A stretch of DNA of 15,785 nt from JAIBAI01 sp044238875 (GTDB lineage: Bacteria; Bacteroidota; Bacteroidia; M30B66), in contig JBIICM010000041.1 in assembly GCA_044238875.1 (NCBI GenBank), positions 1 through 15,785 of the forward strand, in the 5' to 3' direction. The notes under the pieces were generated by a model that searched no databases, was not told where the DNA came from, and saw nothing but the letters and a program-made list of their open reading frames with translations. This document shows, piece by piece, positions 6,958 to 13,971 of this stretch; position 1 is the first letter of the stretch, and each line of letters opens with the position of its first letter. The translations under genes and the position numbers were made by a program.

Positions 6958-6967
6958 GCTGATCAGC
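6958..6967. other. 10-bp perfect palindrome in the divergent intergenic region
   Basis: GCTGATCAGC lies in the 225-bp gap (6838-7062) between the divergent divIC-like and outer-membrane protein genes. It could be a dimeric regulator site, but it is short enough to occur by chance. The rest of the gap holds a probable -7 box, one copy of a 19-base repeat and no RNA gene that I can see. Confidence 0.2.
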
Positions 6968-6978
6968 TGTGAAATCTG

Positions 6979-6997
6979 AGGTGTTGACAGTCGGCGG
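6979..6997 (+). repeat. 19-base near-identical direct repeat, copy 1
   Basis: AGGTGTTGACAGTCGGCGG matches 9138-9156 at 18 of 19 bases. This copy is noncoding, upstream of the first outer-membrane protein gene. The second copy lies inside the coding start of the second outer-membrane protein gene. Confidence 0.4.
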
Positions 6998-7046
6998 GGT
7001 TCAGATAAACAGTTAAATTGTTTTCAGCGGCTTTAACGGCCTTGAA

Positions 7047-7054
7047 TATCTTTG
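7047..7054 (+). promoter_or_regulatory. Possible -7 box of the omp-waaA-omp run
   Basis: TATCTTTG is a perfect match to TAnnTTTG. Transcription would start near 7060, only a few bases ahead of the ATG at 7063, giving an almost leaderless message. A T-rich stretch (TTGTTTT, 7018-7024) is near the -33 position. The tight spacing lowers confidence. Confidence 0.35.
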
Positions 7055-7062
7055 TCGGACCG

Positions 7063-7830
7063 ATGCGTTTATCAAGGCCTTCATTTTTTCTTATCCCACT
7101 GCTGCTGATTCAGCAAATTGCATGCGCACAGTTTAATGTCAAAGATTCAACCCGAAAAGCCTTTCTGATTGATGTTTCGGCAGGTTTTGCTCAACCGGCT
7201 TATCAGCTTAAACAGCGCTTCGGGCCGTTTGCTTCCATTGGAATGGCTGTTCAGTACAAAACACTTAATGGGTGGATTACAGGATTGAATGCAGCTTTTC
7301 AGTTCAATGAAAAGGTCCGCGAAAAATCGGCAATCAATGGCCTGATTACATCCGATGGTTTTTTAATCGGAGGCGACGGCACGCTCTATGACCTGACTTA
7401 CCAGCTGCGCAGCCTGCAGTTGGATGCTTCGCTTTACAGGATTATTCCGGGTACAGGTCACAACCGCAACTCAGGTGTTTATATCGGGGTAGGTCTCGGT
7501 TACCTTGATCACCGGATAAGGTATGAACCAGAAGACCGAAATGCACCGCTGCCTCAATTAAACCGTGAGAACCGAAAAGGCTATGACCGGCTGAGCGGAG
7601 GCTGGATGATCAGACCCGCCATAGGCTATCTTTTTTTAGGGAACAACCGGCTGGTCAATTTTTTTGTGCGGTTAGAGCATGTTTATGCCCAAACCAATTC
7701 ACTACGTTCATACCAGTATGACCAGCAGGGGCCATTTTCAGAAAAACGAAACGATGGTTACTGGGCGTGGCGTTTTGGCTGGACCCTGCCCATTTATCAG
7801 AAACCGGCTACTGAATACTTTGCCTATTGA
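7063..7830 (+). CDS. Outer-membrane beta-barrel protein of the kdtA neighbourhood
   Basis: This 255-residue protein has a signal peptide (MRLSRPSFFLIPLLLIQQ..., cleavage near ACA-Q at residue 21-22). Alternating amphipathic strands with aromatic girdle residues follow, and it ends in FAY. Segments such as RKAFLIDVSAGFAQP and RKGYDRLSGGWM look like a conserved but unnamed Bacteroidota protein that I recall near Kdo transferase genes. The function is unknown; an envelope or LPS-related role is only inferred from position. I chose the ATG at 7063. The frame extends to a TTG at 7018, but that would put 15 residues ahead of a clean signal peptide and over the likely promoter. The stop is 3 bp before waaA, so the two genes are almost certainly cotranscribed. 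Confidence 0.8.
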   Translation: MRLSRPSFFLIPLLLIQQIACAQFNVKDSTRKAFLIDVSAGFAQPAYQLKQRFGPFASIGMAVQYKTLNGWITGLNAAFQFNEKVREKSAINGLITSDGFLIGGDGTLYDLTYQLRSLQLDASLYRIIPGTGHNRNSGVYIGVGLGYLDHRIRYEPEDRNAPLPQLNRENRKGYDRLSGGWMIRPAIGYLFLGNNRLVNFFVRLEHVYAQTNSLRSYQYDQQGPFSEKRNDGYWAWRFGWTLPIYQKPATEYFAY

Positions 7831-7833
7831 GTC

Positions 7834-9054
7834 ATGTGGACTTTTTATCATATCGGTATTGTGATGTATGTATCGGCCATAAAGATGGCTGCACTTTTTT
7901 CTGACAAAGCCCGGCGTTGGGTTGAGGGTCGCAAGGATCTTTTTACCCGGATGGCGGAAAAACTGCCCGGAGATAAGCCTTCTATCTGGATGCATTGCGC
8001 TTCTCTGGGAGAATTTGAAATGGGCCGTCCTGTGCTCGAAGCCCTACGGAAAGATTACCCCGGTCATTTGCTGGTGCTTACTTTTTTTTCTCCCTCAGGA
8101 TATGAAATTCGTAAAAATTACCAGGGTGTTGACCTTGTTGTTTACCTTCCGCCTGATCTGCCCGGGCATGTCAGGCGTTTTCTTTCGCTTACCCGACCGG
8201 TACTTGCCCTGTTTGTAAAGTATGAATTCTGGTTTGGTTACCTGCGCGAACTGAACAGGCGGCAGATTCCTGTAATGCTGATCTCCGGAAGATTCAGGCC
8301 CGGGCAACATTTCTTCAGGTGGTATGGCGGATGGTTTTACAGACAATTGCATGCATTCAGCCGATTGCACCTTCAGGATCAGGAATCGGCAATGCTGGCC
8401 GGCCAACCATTGCAGGCCAAAGTGACGGTTAGCGGAGACACAAGATATGACAGAGTATCAGCCAATGCTGCAACCCACCGTGATCTGCCCGAAATCAAAG
8501 TTTGGCTGAACGGAAGAAAGTGCATGATCGCAGGCAGCACCTGGCCTGCTGATGATCAGCTTATGCTACCCTGGAACGATCCTGAAATGGCATTGATCAT
8601 TGCACCGCATGAAGTGCATCCGCAACGCATTCGTCAGTTGCAACAAATGGCGGGTGCAGCTGCCACACTGTATTCTGACTTACCAAAAAGTAATACAGGA
8701 AATATTCTGATCATTGATAACATCGGCATGCTGCTATCGGTTTATGCACTTGGTGAGTTGGCTTATGTTGGCGGCGGTTTCGGCTCCGGTTTGCACAATA
8801 TTCTTGAACCGGCCGCTTTCGGGTTACCTGTAATTTTCGGACCTGATCATAAAAAGTTTCCCGAGGCGGCAGCTTTAATAAAGGCCGGTGCCGCCGGTTC
8901 GGTCAGCACCAGGTCTGACTTTGAAGCTGCAGTTAAAGGTTTTTGTGATCCGGGTCGAATGGAAAGGGCCCGTGAATCAGCCCGTAATTTTGTACTCCAA
9001 AGAAAAGGAGCAACCATGAAAATCATGCAATCGGTGCATGAATTGATCAGCTAA
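7834..9054 (+). CDS. waaA: 3-deoxy-D-manno-octulosonic acid (Kdo) transferase WaaA/KdtA
   Basis: This 406-residue GT-B glycosyltransferase transfers Kdo from CMP-Kdo to the lipid A precursor at the inner-membrane cytoplasmic face, an essential step in LPS inner-core assembly. A short hydrophobic N-terminus (3-22) provides membrane attachment. The N-domain motif WMHCASLGEFEMGRP (52-66) contains the probable catalytic base Glu60. Then come KYEFWF (129-134), GDTRYDRV (201-208), GSTWP (234-238), APHEVHPQR (257-265) and the donor-site signature GGGFGSGLHNILEPAAFG (313-330). All expected motifs are intact and the length is normal. It lies 3 bp after one outer-membrane protein gene and 7 bp before another, so it is the middle of an operon. 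The sequence does not show how many Kdo residues it adds. Confidence 0.97.
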   Translation: MWTFYHIGIVMYVSAIKMAALFSDKARRWVEGRKDLFTRMAEKLPGDKPSIWMHCASLGEFEMGRPVLEALRKDYPGHLLVLTFFSPSGYEIRKNYQGVDLVVYLPPDLPGHVRRFLSLTRPVLALFVKYEFWFGYLRELNRRQIPVMLISGRFRPGQHFFRWYGGWFYRQLHAFSRLHLQDQESAMLAGQPLQAKVTVSGDTRYDRVSANAATHRDLPEIKVWLNGRKCMIAGSTWPADDQLMLPWNDPEMALIIAPHEVHPQRIRQLQQMAGAAATLYSDLPKSNTGNILIIDNIGMLLSVYALGELAYVGGGFGSGLHNILEPAAFGLPVIFGPDHKKFPEAAALIKAGAAGSVSTRSDFEAAVKGFCDPGRMERARESARNFVLQRKGATMKIMQSVHELIS

Positions 9055-9061
9055 TCCATAC

Positions 9062-9796
9062 ATGAACCGAAACCGTCTTTGCGCCTTTTTTTTCTATTCA
9101 TTAATGGGCGCTTTAGTTCAGCTCAACGCGCAGGAAAAGGTGTGGACAGTCGGCGGTCAGTTCAAGCCAATTTTTTCTTCAAGCCTGTTTGGTACAGGTG
9201 CTCAGAACCTACCCGACAGCAGTTATATTTTCACATTGAGACCAAAGGGCGGATATGCGGCGGGAATGGTAATCAGAAGAGGCTATACACGCACGCTTTC
9301 AATTGAGTTTGGCATTAATTTCACGGCACGTAATTATCAGGTTAGTGCAAGCGGAGGAGCAACAGATGCCGCAACAAGTTTCAGAATTGTGGGTTATGAA
9401 ATACCGCTCAGTCAATTGGTCTTTATCAGGTTATCTGAAAAGATTTACATGAATGCTTCCGGGGGTATTTGCATTAATATGTTCCCCTCAGATGTAATCA
9501 GTGAGAAAGCCCCAATGCTGGTTTATGCAGGCCGTGAGATGATTTTTCATCCGGGTTTACTCGCCAATGTTGGTTTTGAATACCGCAGTAAAAAAAGTGG
9601 TTACTTTTATATTGGATCATCCCTGAACAGGCCATTCCAGCAAATTTATACCATGGCAGCGCAGTATCAGATCAACGGTGCTGCAACCGGCTCGGTGCTG
9701 AGCGGATTCAGCGGGTCTTATCTGACCGTTGATCTGCGCTATTTCTTTCATGAGGATTCAGAAAAGAAAATAAAAAGGAAACAAACGGGAAAATAA
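9062..9796 (+). CDS. Outer-membrane beta-barrel protein of unknown function
   Basis: This 244-residue protein has a signal peptide (FFFYSLMGALVQLNAQ, cleavage after about residue 23). An eight-strand-like barrel pattern of alternating hydrophobic residues with Gly/Tyr/Phe follows, ending in YLTVDLRYFF at about 221-230. A very basic hydrophilic tail (HEDSEKKIKRKQTGK) extends past the last strand. I recognise the general outer-membrane beta-barrel (PorT/OmpA-barrel-like) style but no named family. It starts 7 bp after waaA and ends 32 bp before ftcD, so it probably belongs to the same transcript. A link to LPS or outer-membrane assembly is positional inference only. A near-identical 19-base repeat at 9138-9156 lies within its mature N-terminal coding region (KVWTVGG). 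Confidence 0.78.
   Translation: MNRNRLCAFFFYSLMGALVQLNAQEKVWTVGGQFKPIFSSSLFGTGAQNLPDSSYIFTLRPKGGYAAGMVIRRGYTRTLSIEFGINFTARNYQVSASGGATDAATSFRIVGYEIPLSQLVFIRLSEKIYMNASGGICINMFPSDVISEKAPMLVYAGREMIFHPGLLANVGFEYRSKKSGYFYIGSSLNRPFQQIYTMAAQYQINGAATGSVLSGFSGSYLTVDLRYFFHEDSEKKIKRKQTGK
9138..9156 (+). repeat. 19-base near-identical direct repeat, copy 2
   Basis: This copy matches 6979-6997 at 18 of 19 bases. Here it encodes the KVWTVGG stretch of the second outer-membrane protein. The two copies flank the first outer-membrane protein gene and waaA. Confidence 0.4.
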
Positions 9797-9828
9797 AGAA
9801 ATTCGCCATTGCATTTAAACCGTCCTAT

Positions 9829-11523
9829 ATGTCCTTTCCATTAATTGAATGTGTTCCGAATTTTTCAGAAGGCCGCGACCCCGAGGTAATCCGTCAGATT
9901 TGCGAAGCGATTGCCGGTGCCGATGGTGTTAAGGTTTTACATAAAGATCCCGGATTTGACACCAACCGCACCGTGGTTACTTTTGCCGGCAGGCCTGAAG
10001 CTGTTGTAGAAGGGGCATTCAGGGGTATACGAATGGCCGCCTCATTGATTGACATGCGCCGGCACAGCGGCGCTCACCCCAGAATGGGTGCAACAGATGT
10101 TTGTCCGCTGGTTCCGCTTTCAGGCATCAGTATGGAAGAAGCAGCCATCTGGGCTCAAAAGCTGGCCAAACGTGTCGGCGAGGAACTGGGCATTCCGGTA
10201 TATTTGTATGAAGCGGCGGCCATCATACCCGGCCGTACAAACCTGAGCGAGATACGGTCAGGCGAATATGAAGGTTTCTTTAAGAAGATCCATGAACCCC
10301 GGTGGAAGCCTGATTTCGGGCCGGCCGAGATGAATGTGCAGGCCGGAGCCACGGTAATCGGCGCCCGTGATTTTTTAGTTGCCTATAATGTGAACCTGAA
10401 CACCACTTCGGTACGAAGGGCGAATGCAATTGCATTTGATGTACGGGAAAGGGGCAGGGTGAAACGCGAAGGTGATTCCATCACCGGAAAGATAATGAGA
10501 GACGCCGCCGGGGTTCCGGTTTATATCCCGGGAAGCCTTAAGTCTGTAAAGGCCATCGGCTGGTATATACCGGAATACGGTGTAGCACAGATCAGTATGA
10601 ATCTGACCAATATTACGGTGACGCCTGTGCATATTGCGTTTGATGAGGTATGCAAAAAGGCTGAAACAAGAGGCATAAGGGTCACCGGATCAGAATTGGT
10701 TGGCCTGATCCCATTGCGTTGCCTGCTTGAGGCGGGCCGATATTTTCTTGAGAAACAACAACGCTCAACCGGTGTGCCTGAAAAAGAACTGATCAAAATA
10801 GCTGTAAAATCATTAGGGCTTGATGCGCTTGCGCCTTTTGACCCTCAAAAAAGAATCATCGAATACCAGTTGCAGGATGCTGAAGCGCAAAGGCTTGTTT
10901 CACTGAGCCTGCGTGATTTTGCCGACGAAACTTCAGCGGAGTCAGCTGCTCCGGGCGGGGGTTCGGTTTCGGCCTGCCTTGGTGCGTTGGCCGCATCACT
11001 TGCTGCAATGGTTGCCAACCTCAGCGCTCATAAACGGGGATGGGATGCCCGCTGGCAATATTTTTCAGATATCGCCGCTGAAGCTCAGCAACTCAAGGAT
11101 CAGCTTCTTCTGCTTGTTGATGAGGATACAAGGGCTTTCAGCCAGATAATGGAAGCATACGCATTACCCAAAGAAAAACCTGAGGAGCAGTCAATCCGCT
11201 CTGCAGCCATTCACCGGGCCACGCTTTATGCCATTGAAATTCCACTCAGGGTAATGCAGCTCGCGTTTGACACTTTCGGTCCGATTGAAAAGGCCTTGCT
11301 TGAAGGAAATCCTGCATCCGTTTCTGATGCCGGGGTGGCTGTATTATGCGCCGGAGCGGCCATCAGGGGCGCCTGGATGAATGTTTGCATCAACACAGCG
11401 GGACTGAAATCGGATGAAAAGGCTTCCGCAGCTATGGTAAAGGCAAACGAAATCAAGATGGCCGGAATACGGAAGGAGGAGGAACTGGTTCAGACTGCAG
11501 AGCAAAAGATCCTCCATTCATGA
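9829..11523 (+). CDS. ftcD: Bifunctional glutamate formimidoyltransferase / formimidoyl-THF cyclodeaminase
   Basis: This 564-residue protein is full length for the fused enzyme. The formimidoyltransferase part (about 1-325) begins ECVPNFSEGRD (7-17). His83 in RRHSGAHPRMGATD corresponds to the catalytic His82 of mammalian FTCD. RTNLSEIRSGEYEG (136-149) and FLVAYNVNLNTT (182-193) are also present. A linker leads to the cyclodeaminase part (about 355-564), with ADETSAESAAPGGGSVSA (365-382), the acidic segment DEDTRAF (431-437) and NPASVSDAGVA (494-504). Known role: the last steps of histidine breakdown, transferring the formimino group of N-formimidoyl-glutamate to tetrahydrofolate and releasing ammonia to give 5,10-methenyl-THF, in the cytoplasm. 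No hutH, hutU or hutI is within the window, although histidine genes often neighbour it. It follows an envelope gene by 32 bp, possibly on the same transcript, and converges with the YihY gene. Confidence 0.96.
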   Translation: MSFPLIECVPNFSEGRDPEVIRQICEAIAGADGVKVLHKDPGFDTNRTVVTFAGRPEAVVEGAFRGIRMAASLIDMRRHSGAHPRMGATDVCPLVPLSGISMEEAAIWAQKLAKRVGEELGIPVYLYEAAAIIPGRTNLSEIRSGEYEGFFKKIHEPRWKPDFGPAEMNVQAGATVIGARDFLVAYNVNLNTTSVRRANAIAFDVRERGRVKREGDSITGKIMRDAAGVPVYIPGSLKSVKAIGWYIPEYGVAQISMNLTNITVTPVHIAFDEVCKKAETRGIRVTGSELVGLIPLRCLLEAGRYFLEKQQRSTGVPEKELIKIAVKSLGLDALAPFDPQKRIIEYQLQDAEAQRLVSLSLRDFADETSAESAAPGGGSVSACLGALAASLAAMVANLSAHKRGWDARWQYFSDIAAEAQQLKDQLLLLVDEDTRAFSQIMEAYALPKEKPEEQSIRSAAIHRATLYAIEIPLRVMQLAFDTFGPIEKALLEGNPASVSDAGVAVLCAGAAIRGAWMNVCINTAGLKSDEKASAAMVKANEIKMAGIRKEEELVQTAEQKILHS

Positions 11524-11525
11524 AG

Positions 11526-11543
11526 CAGCTCGGCAGGGAGCTG
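11526..11543. terminator. Candidate bidirectional terminator hairpin
   Basis: CAGCTC, loop GGCAGG, GAGCTG form a perfect 6-bp stem, with one further G-T pair possible outside. It sits inside the 22-bp gap between the convergent stops of ftcD and the YihY gene. Position favours a terminator, but no T-tract follows on either side directly. Confidence 0.35.
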
Positions 11544-11545
11544 TA

Positions 11546-12538
11546 TCAAGATAAAGGTCCCTTTTTCATCCCCTTTATTTCCTTTTCGAGGGGTGATGTT
11601 CGCATTTCAACTTCACGCGTGTCAATAAATACAGCATATCTGTTCGGATAAATACGTTTACCGTAATACAATGCGTAAACCTGTGAAAATTCAGCTCCGA
11701 TATACAGAATAACGGCTGAATAATACACCCAGACCAGCATTACAATCAAGGAGCCTGCTGCCCCGTAAGCGCTAACTGAAGCATTAACAGTCAGGTAATA
11801 TGAAATAAGGTATCTCCCCAGCATAAAAAGAACGCCGGATACCAGCGCTCCGGCAAAAACACTTTTCCAGCTGATTTTTGCATCAGGCAGGATTTTGAAA
11901 ATAATGGAGAACAAAATCGTGAGAATACTGAACATCACGCCAAGATTTAAAAGGTTCATTGAGTTCAGGCTCCAATCAGGCAAACGGGGCTGAAGGTAAT
12001 TGCTCAGCGAAAGTATCAGTCCGTCGAGGGCGAGACTCACAATGAGTATAAAACTCAGGGTGATAATCAGCGAGAATGATAATAGTCTGTTAATCAACAG
12101 TTTGATAAAGCCCTTTTTGGCCTTTGTGCGTATTTTCCAGATCAGGTTTACCGAATGTTGAATTTCACTGAAAACGGCAGTAGATCCAATTAGAAGTGTG
12201 ACAACCCCGATGATGGTGGCCATGTAACTATCGCTGGAGGTGCGAAAATGAGTAATTGCCTGCTGAATTTGCAGGGCAGTTTCTGTTCCGGTTATCTCTT
12301 TCAACTGCTCAAAAATTTTACCTGATACAGCTGCTTCACCATATACAAGACCACTGATGCGGATAATAATAATGAGCAGCGGCGGCAATGAAAAAACCGT
12401 GTAATACGAAAGTGCTGCTGCCAGCTTGAATACATCGTCTTCAATACTGTCGTAAATCGTTTGCCGGATGAGCTTCCAGGCAACAACAATTTTTTTTAGA
12501 AATCGGATAAGAAAAGGGGGAAGTATACCGGCAATCAT
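11546..12538 (-). CDS. YihY/virulence factor BrkB-family membrane protein
   Basis: This 330-residue polytopic inner-membrane protein has about six membrane segments, near 41-66, 106-126, 152-178, 194-216, 226-249 and 258-288. The family signatures are AAALSYYTVFSLPPLL (40-55) and the last segment AYGAAGSLIVMLVWVYYSAV...YIGAEFSQVYA (258-289). The family was once labelled ribonuclease BN in error; its true function is unknown, and transport or envelope roles have been proposed. The C-terminal tail is charged and cytoplasmic. I use the ATG at 12538; an upstream in-frame TTG at 12541 adds one residue. It follows the AI-2E-type permease gene by 37 bp in the same direction, suggesting one transcript of two polytopic proteins. 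An A8 tract lies at codons 14-17 (12490-12497). Confidence 0.92.
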   Translation of the reverse strand: MIAGILPPFLIRFLKKIVVAWKLIRQTIYDSIEDDVFKLAAALSYYTVFSLPPLLIIIIRISGLVYGEAAVSGKIFEQLKEITGTETALQIQQAITHFRTSSDSYMATIIGVVTLLIGSTAVFSEIQHSVNLIWKIRTKAKKGFIKLLINRLLSFSLIITLSFILIVSLALDGLILSLSNYLQPRLPDWSLNSMNLLNLGVMFSILTILFSIIFKILPDAKISWKSVFAGALVSGVLFMLGRYLISYYLTVNASVSAYGAAGSLIVMLVWVYYSAVILYIGAEFSQVYALYYGKRIYPNRYAVFIDTREVEMRTSPLEKEIKGMKKGPLS

Positions 12539-12575
12539 CAAGTTTATCTGAGGTCAAAGATAATCGAGCACGCTG

Positions 12576-13751
12576 TCAAACTTCCTTTTCATTGTCATCA
12601 GACGGTTTTATTTCATTGCCGTGATCAGACCGAGGCTTTGGTGATGAATGTCCCGGATACCATGTTGTGCTGAGTATATAGCGTACAAAATTGGGGCGTT
12701 CCGACCTGATGGCAGGAGGATCTTCTCCCAGCAGATCGCCCCATGGTTTCATGCCTTTTGCATGATCAAACACAACTTTCAGAACAGCAATGGTCGGAAT
12801 GGAAAGAAACATCCCCGATATACCCGCCATTGCCCCGCCAATCAGCACGGCAATGATTGAAACAAGGGCATTGATCTTCACCTTTCTTCCAACAATACGT
12901 GGCATCAGCAGGTTATTGTCAATCAGCTGCACTATCCAGAATATAAGAATTACACCGCCCACTTTACTGAGCTGGTCGGTGGTACTCAATGTAACAATAA
13001 CGCCCAGTATCCCGGCTATGATAGTGCCGATGTAGGGGATCAGGTTCAGAAATGCAGAAAGCAGTCCAAGAAAGACGGCATACTCAACACCAAGCAAAAG
13101 CAGTCCGGTGGCATTGAGGCCGGCGACTACAGCCATTTCAATCATGATTCCCGAAAGGTAACTTTGAATGATCCCCCTCACTGAGATCAGCGCTTTTCTT
13201 ACGGTTTGCTCATTATCCTGCCCGAAAACCACTAACCAGAAATTTGTCAGACGCTCATGATAAGCAAGGAAAAGGAAAACGTAAACTGGAATCAGAAAGA
13301 GATTAAACAAGGTATTACTCAATGAACTGATTGTATCGGTTACCATACTCCCCCCCCTGTCGAAAGTGTTGTCGGCGGCCATTTTCAGGTAATCAGTCTG
13401 TTCGGCATACGATATACCGAAACGTTGCACAATCCATTGCTGAACATTCAGCAGATGGGTGAGAATATTCCGCTCAATGGCTTCCCAGTCGGATGCAAAT
13501 TCCTTTGTTTCATAAATGATGGCCGTAAAAAGTATGGTTAAAACACTGAAGGCCAGTGTTTCAACAAGCAAAATGGCGGGAATAGCTCCCATTTTAAGCC
13601 TTACCTCAAAAAACTTAACCGGCTTTCGCAGTAAGATGGCAAGCAGCAGCGAGAAATACAACGGAATAATCACCCCCTGCGCATACACAATGGTTAGCAC
13701 CATTAGAAACAGGATGAGTGAAACTGCTGCAAAACGGAATAAAAAGGGCAT
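12576..13751 (-). CDS. AI-2E family transporter (permease)
   Basis: This 391-residue polytopic protein has paired N-terminal membrane segments (about 4-45 and 57-80), a soluble loop (about 85-140), and a C-terminal membrane block carrying the family signatures NLIPYIG (236-242) and QLIDNNLLMPRIVG (275-288). Known members range from AI-2 export (TqsA) to Na+/H+ exchange, so the substrate here is open and quorum-sensing function should not be assumed. A hydrophilic charged tail (about 345-391) ends the protein. I prefer the ATG at 13751 because homologues start at this Pro-Phe-rich first helix. The frame also opens at 13823, adding 24 residues encoded by AT-rich, intergenic-looking DNA. A G8 run on the coding strand (plus-strand C8 at 13350-13357) covers Arg132-Gly134. 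It is the first gene of a probable pair with the YihY gene, and is divergent from the MMPL gene. Confidence 0.9.
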   Translation of the reverse strand: MPFLFRFAAVSLILFLMVLTIVYAQGVIIPLYFSLLLAILLRKPVKFFEVRLKMGAIPAILLVETLAFSVLTILFTAIIYETKEFASDWEAIERNILTHLLNVQQWIVQRFGISYAEQTDYLKMAADNTFDRGGSMVTDTISSLSNTLFNLFLIPVYVFLFLAYHERLTNFWLVVFGQDNEQTVRKALISVRGIIQSYLSGIMIEMAVVAGLNATGLLLLGVEYAVFLGLLSAFLNLIPYIGTIIAGILGVIVTLSTTDQLSKVGGVILIFWIVQLIDNNLLMPRIVGRKVKINALVSIIAVLIGGAMAGISGMFLSIPTIAVLKVVFDHAKGMKPWGDLLGEDPPAIRSERPNFVRYILSTTWYPGHSSPKPRSDHGNEIKPSDDNEKEV

Positions 13752-13934
13752 AATAAACGGCTTGATTTGGGTCAGAAATGTAGTTAAAGTTAGGTTAAGA
13801 AGATCATTGGGCAAAATATGCATGAAGACAATAATAGCTCTAATATAATCGCGTAACTTTTATGCTTTAAAGCCTTGTAAACATTAAATTTATGTTGATT
13901 TTCAGCGTGCCGTCAGGAGCTGTCTTGTTTTTTC

Positions 13935-13942
13935 TAACTTCG
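13935..13942 (+). promoter_or_regulatory. Possible -7 box for the MMPL/RND gene
   Basis: TAACTTCG differs from TAnnTTTG at one base and is followed by CAA, as is common for Bacteroidota promoters. Transcription would begin near 13948, giving a leader of about 25 nt before the ATG at 13972. No clear -33 box is visible at proper spacing. Confidence 0.35.
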
Positions 13943-13950
13943 CAACCCTG

Positions 13951-13962
13951 CCGGTGAACCGG
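13951..13962 (+). other. 12-base inverted repeat in the 5' leader of the MMPL gene
   Basis: CCGGTGAACCGG is a small perfect inverted repeat, read as a CCGG stem with a TGAA tetraloop, ending 9 bases before the start codon. It may form a small leader hairpin or an operator half-site, but it is short enough to be chance. Confidence 0.25.
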
Positions 13963-13971
13963 AAATAATTC

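Noticed and set aside
7018..7062. TTG-initiated N-terminal extension of the first outer-membrane protein
   Set aside because: It would place 15 residues before a textbook signal peptide and overlaps a good -7 promoter box, so the ATG at 7063 is preferred.
8082..8089. T8 run in waaA (and a similar T8 at 9086-9093) as phase-variation tracts
   Set aside because: They encode expected Phe residues, A/T runs of this length recur across the window, and waaA is expected to be essential, so switching is implausible.
12576..13751. AI-2 quorum-sensing exporter function for the AI-2E family gene
   Set aside because: The family name covers proteins with different substrates, and nothing in the neighbourhood (no luxS or lsr genes) supports AI-2.
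13516..13848. 110-codon plus-strand open frame opposite the AI-2E permease
   Set aside because: It is antisense to clear membrane segments of the permease, and its Lys/Ser/Thr/Ile-rich translation has no recognisable domain.
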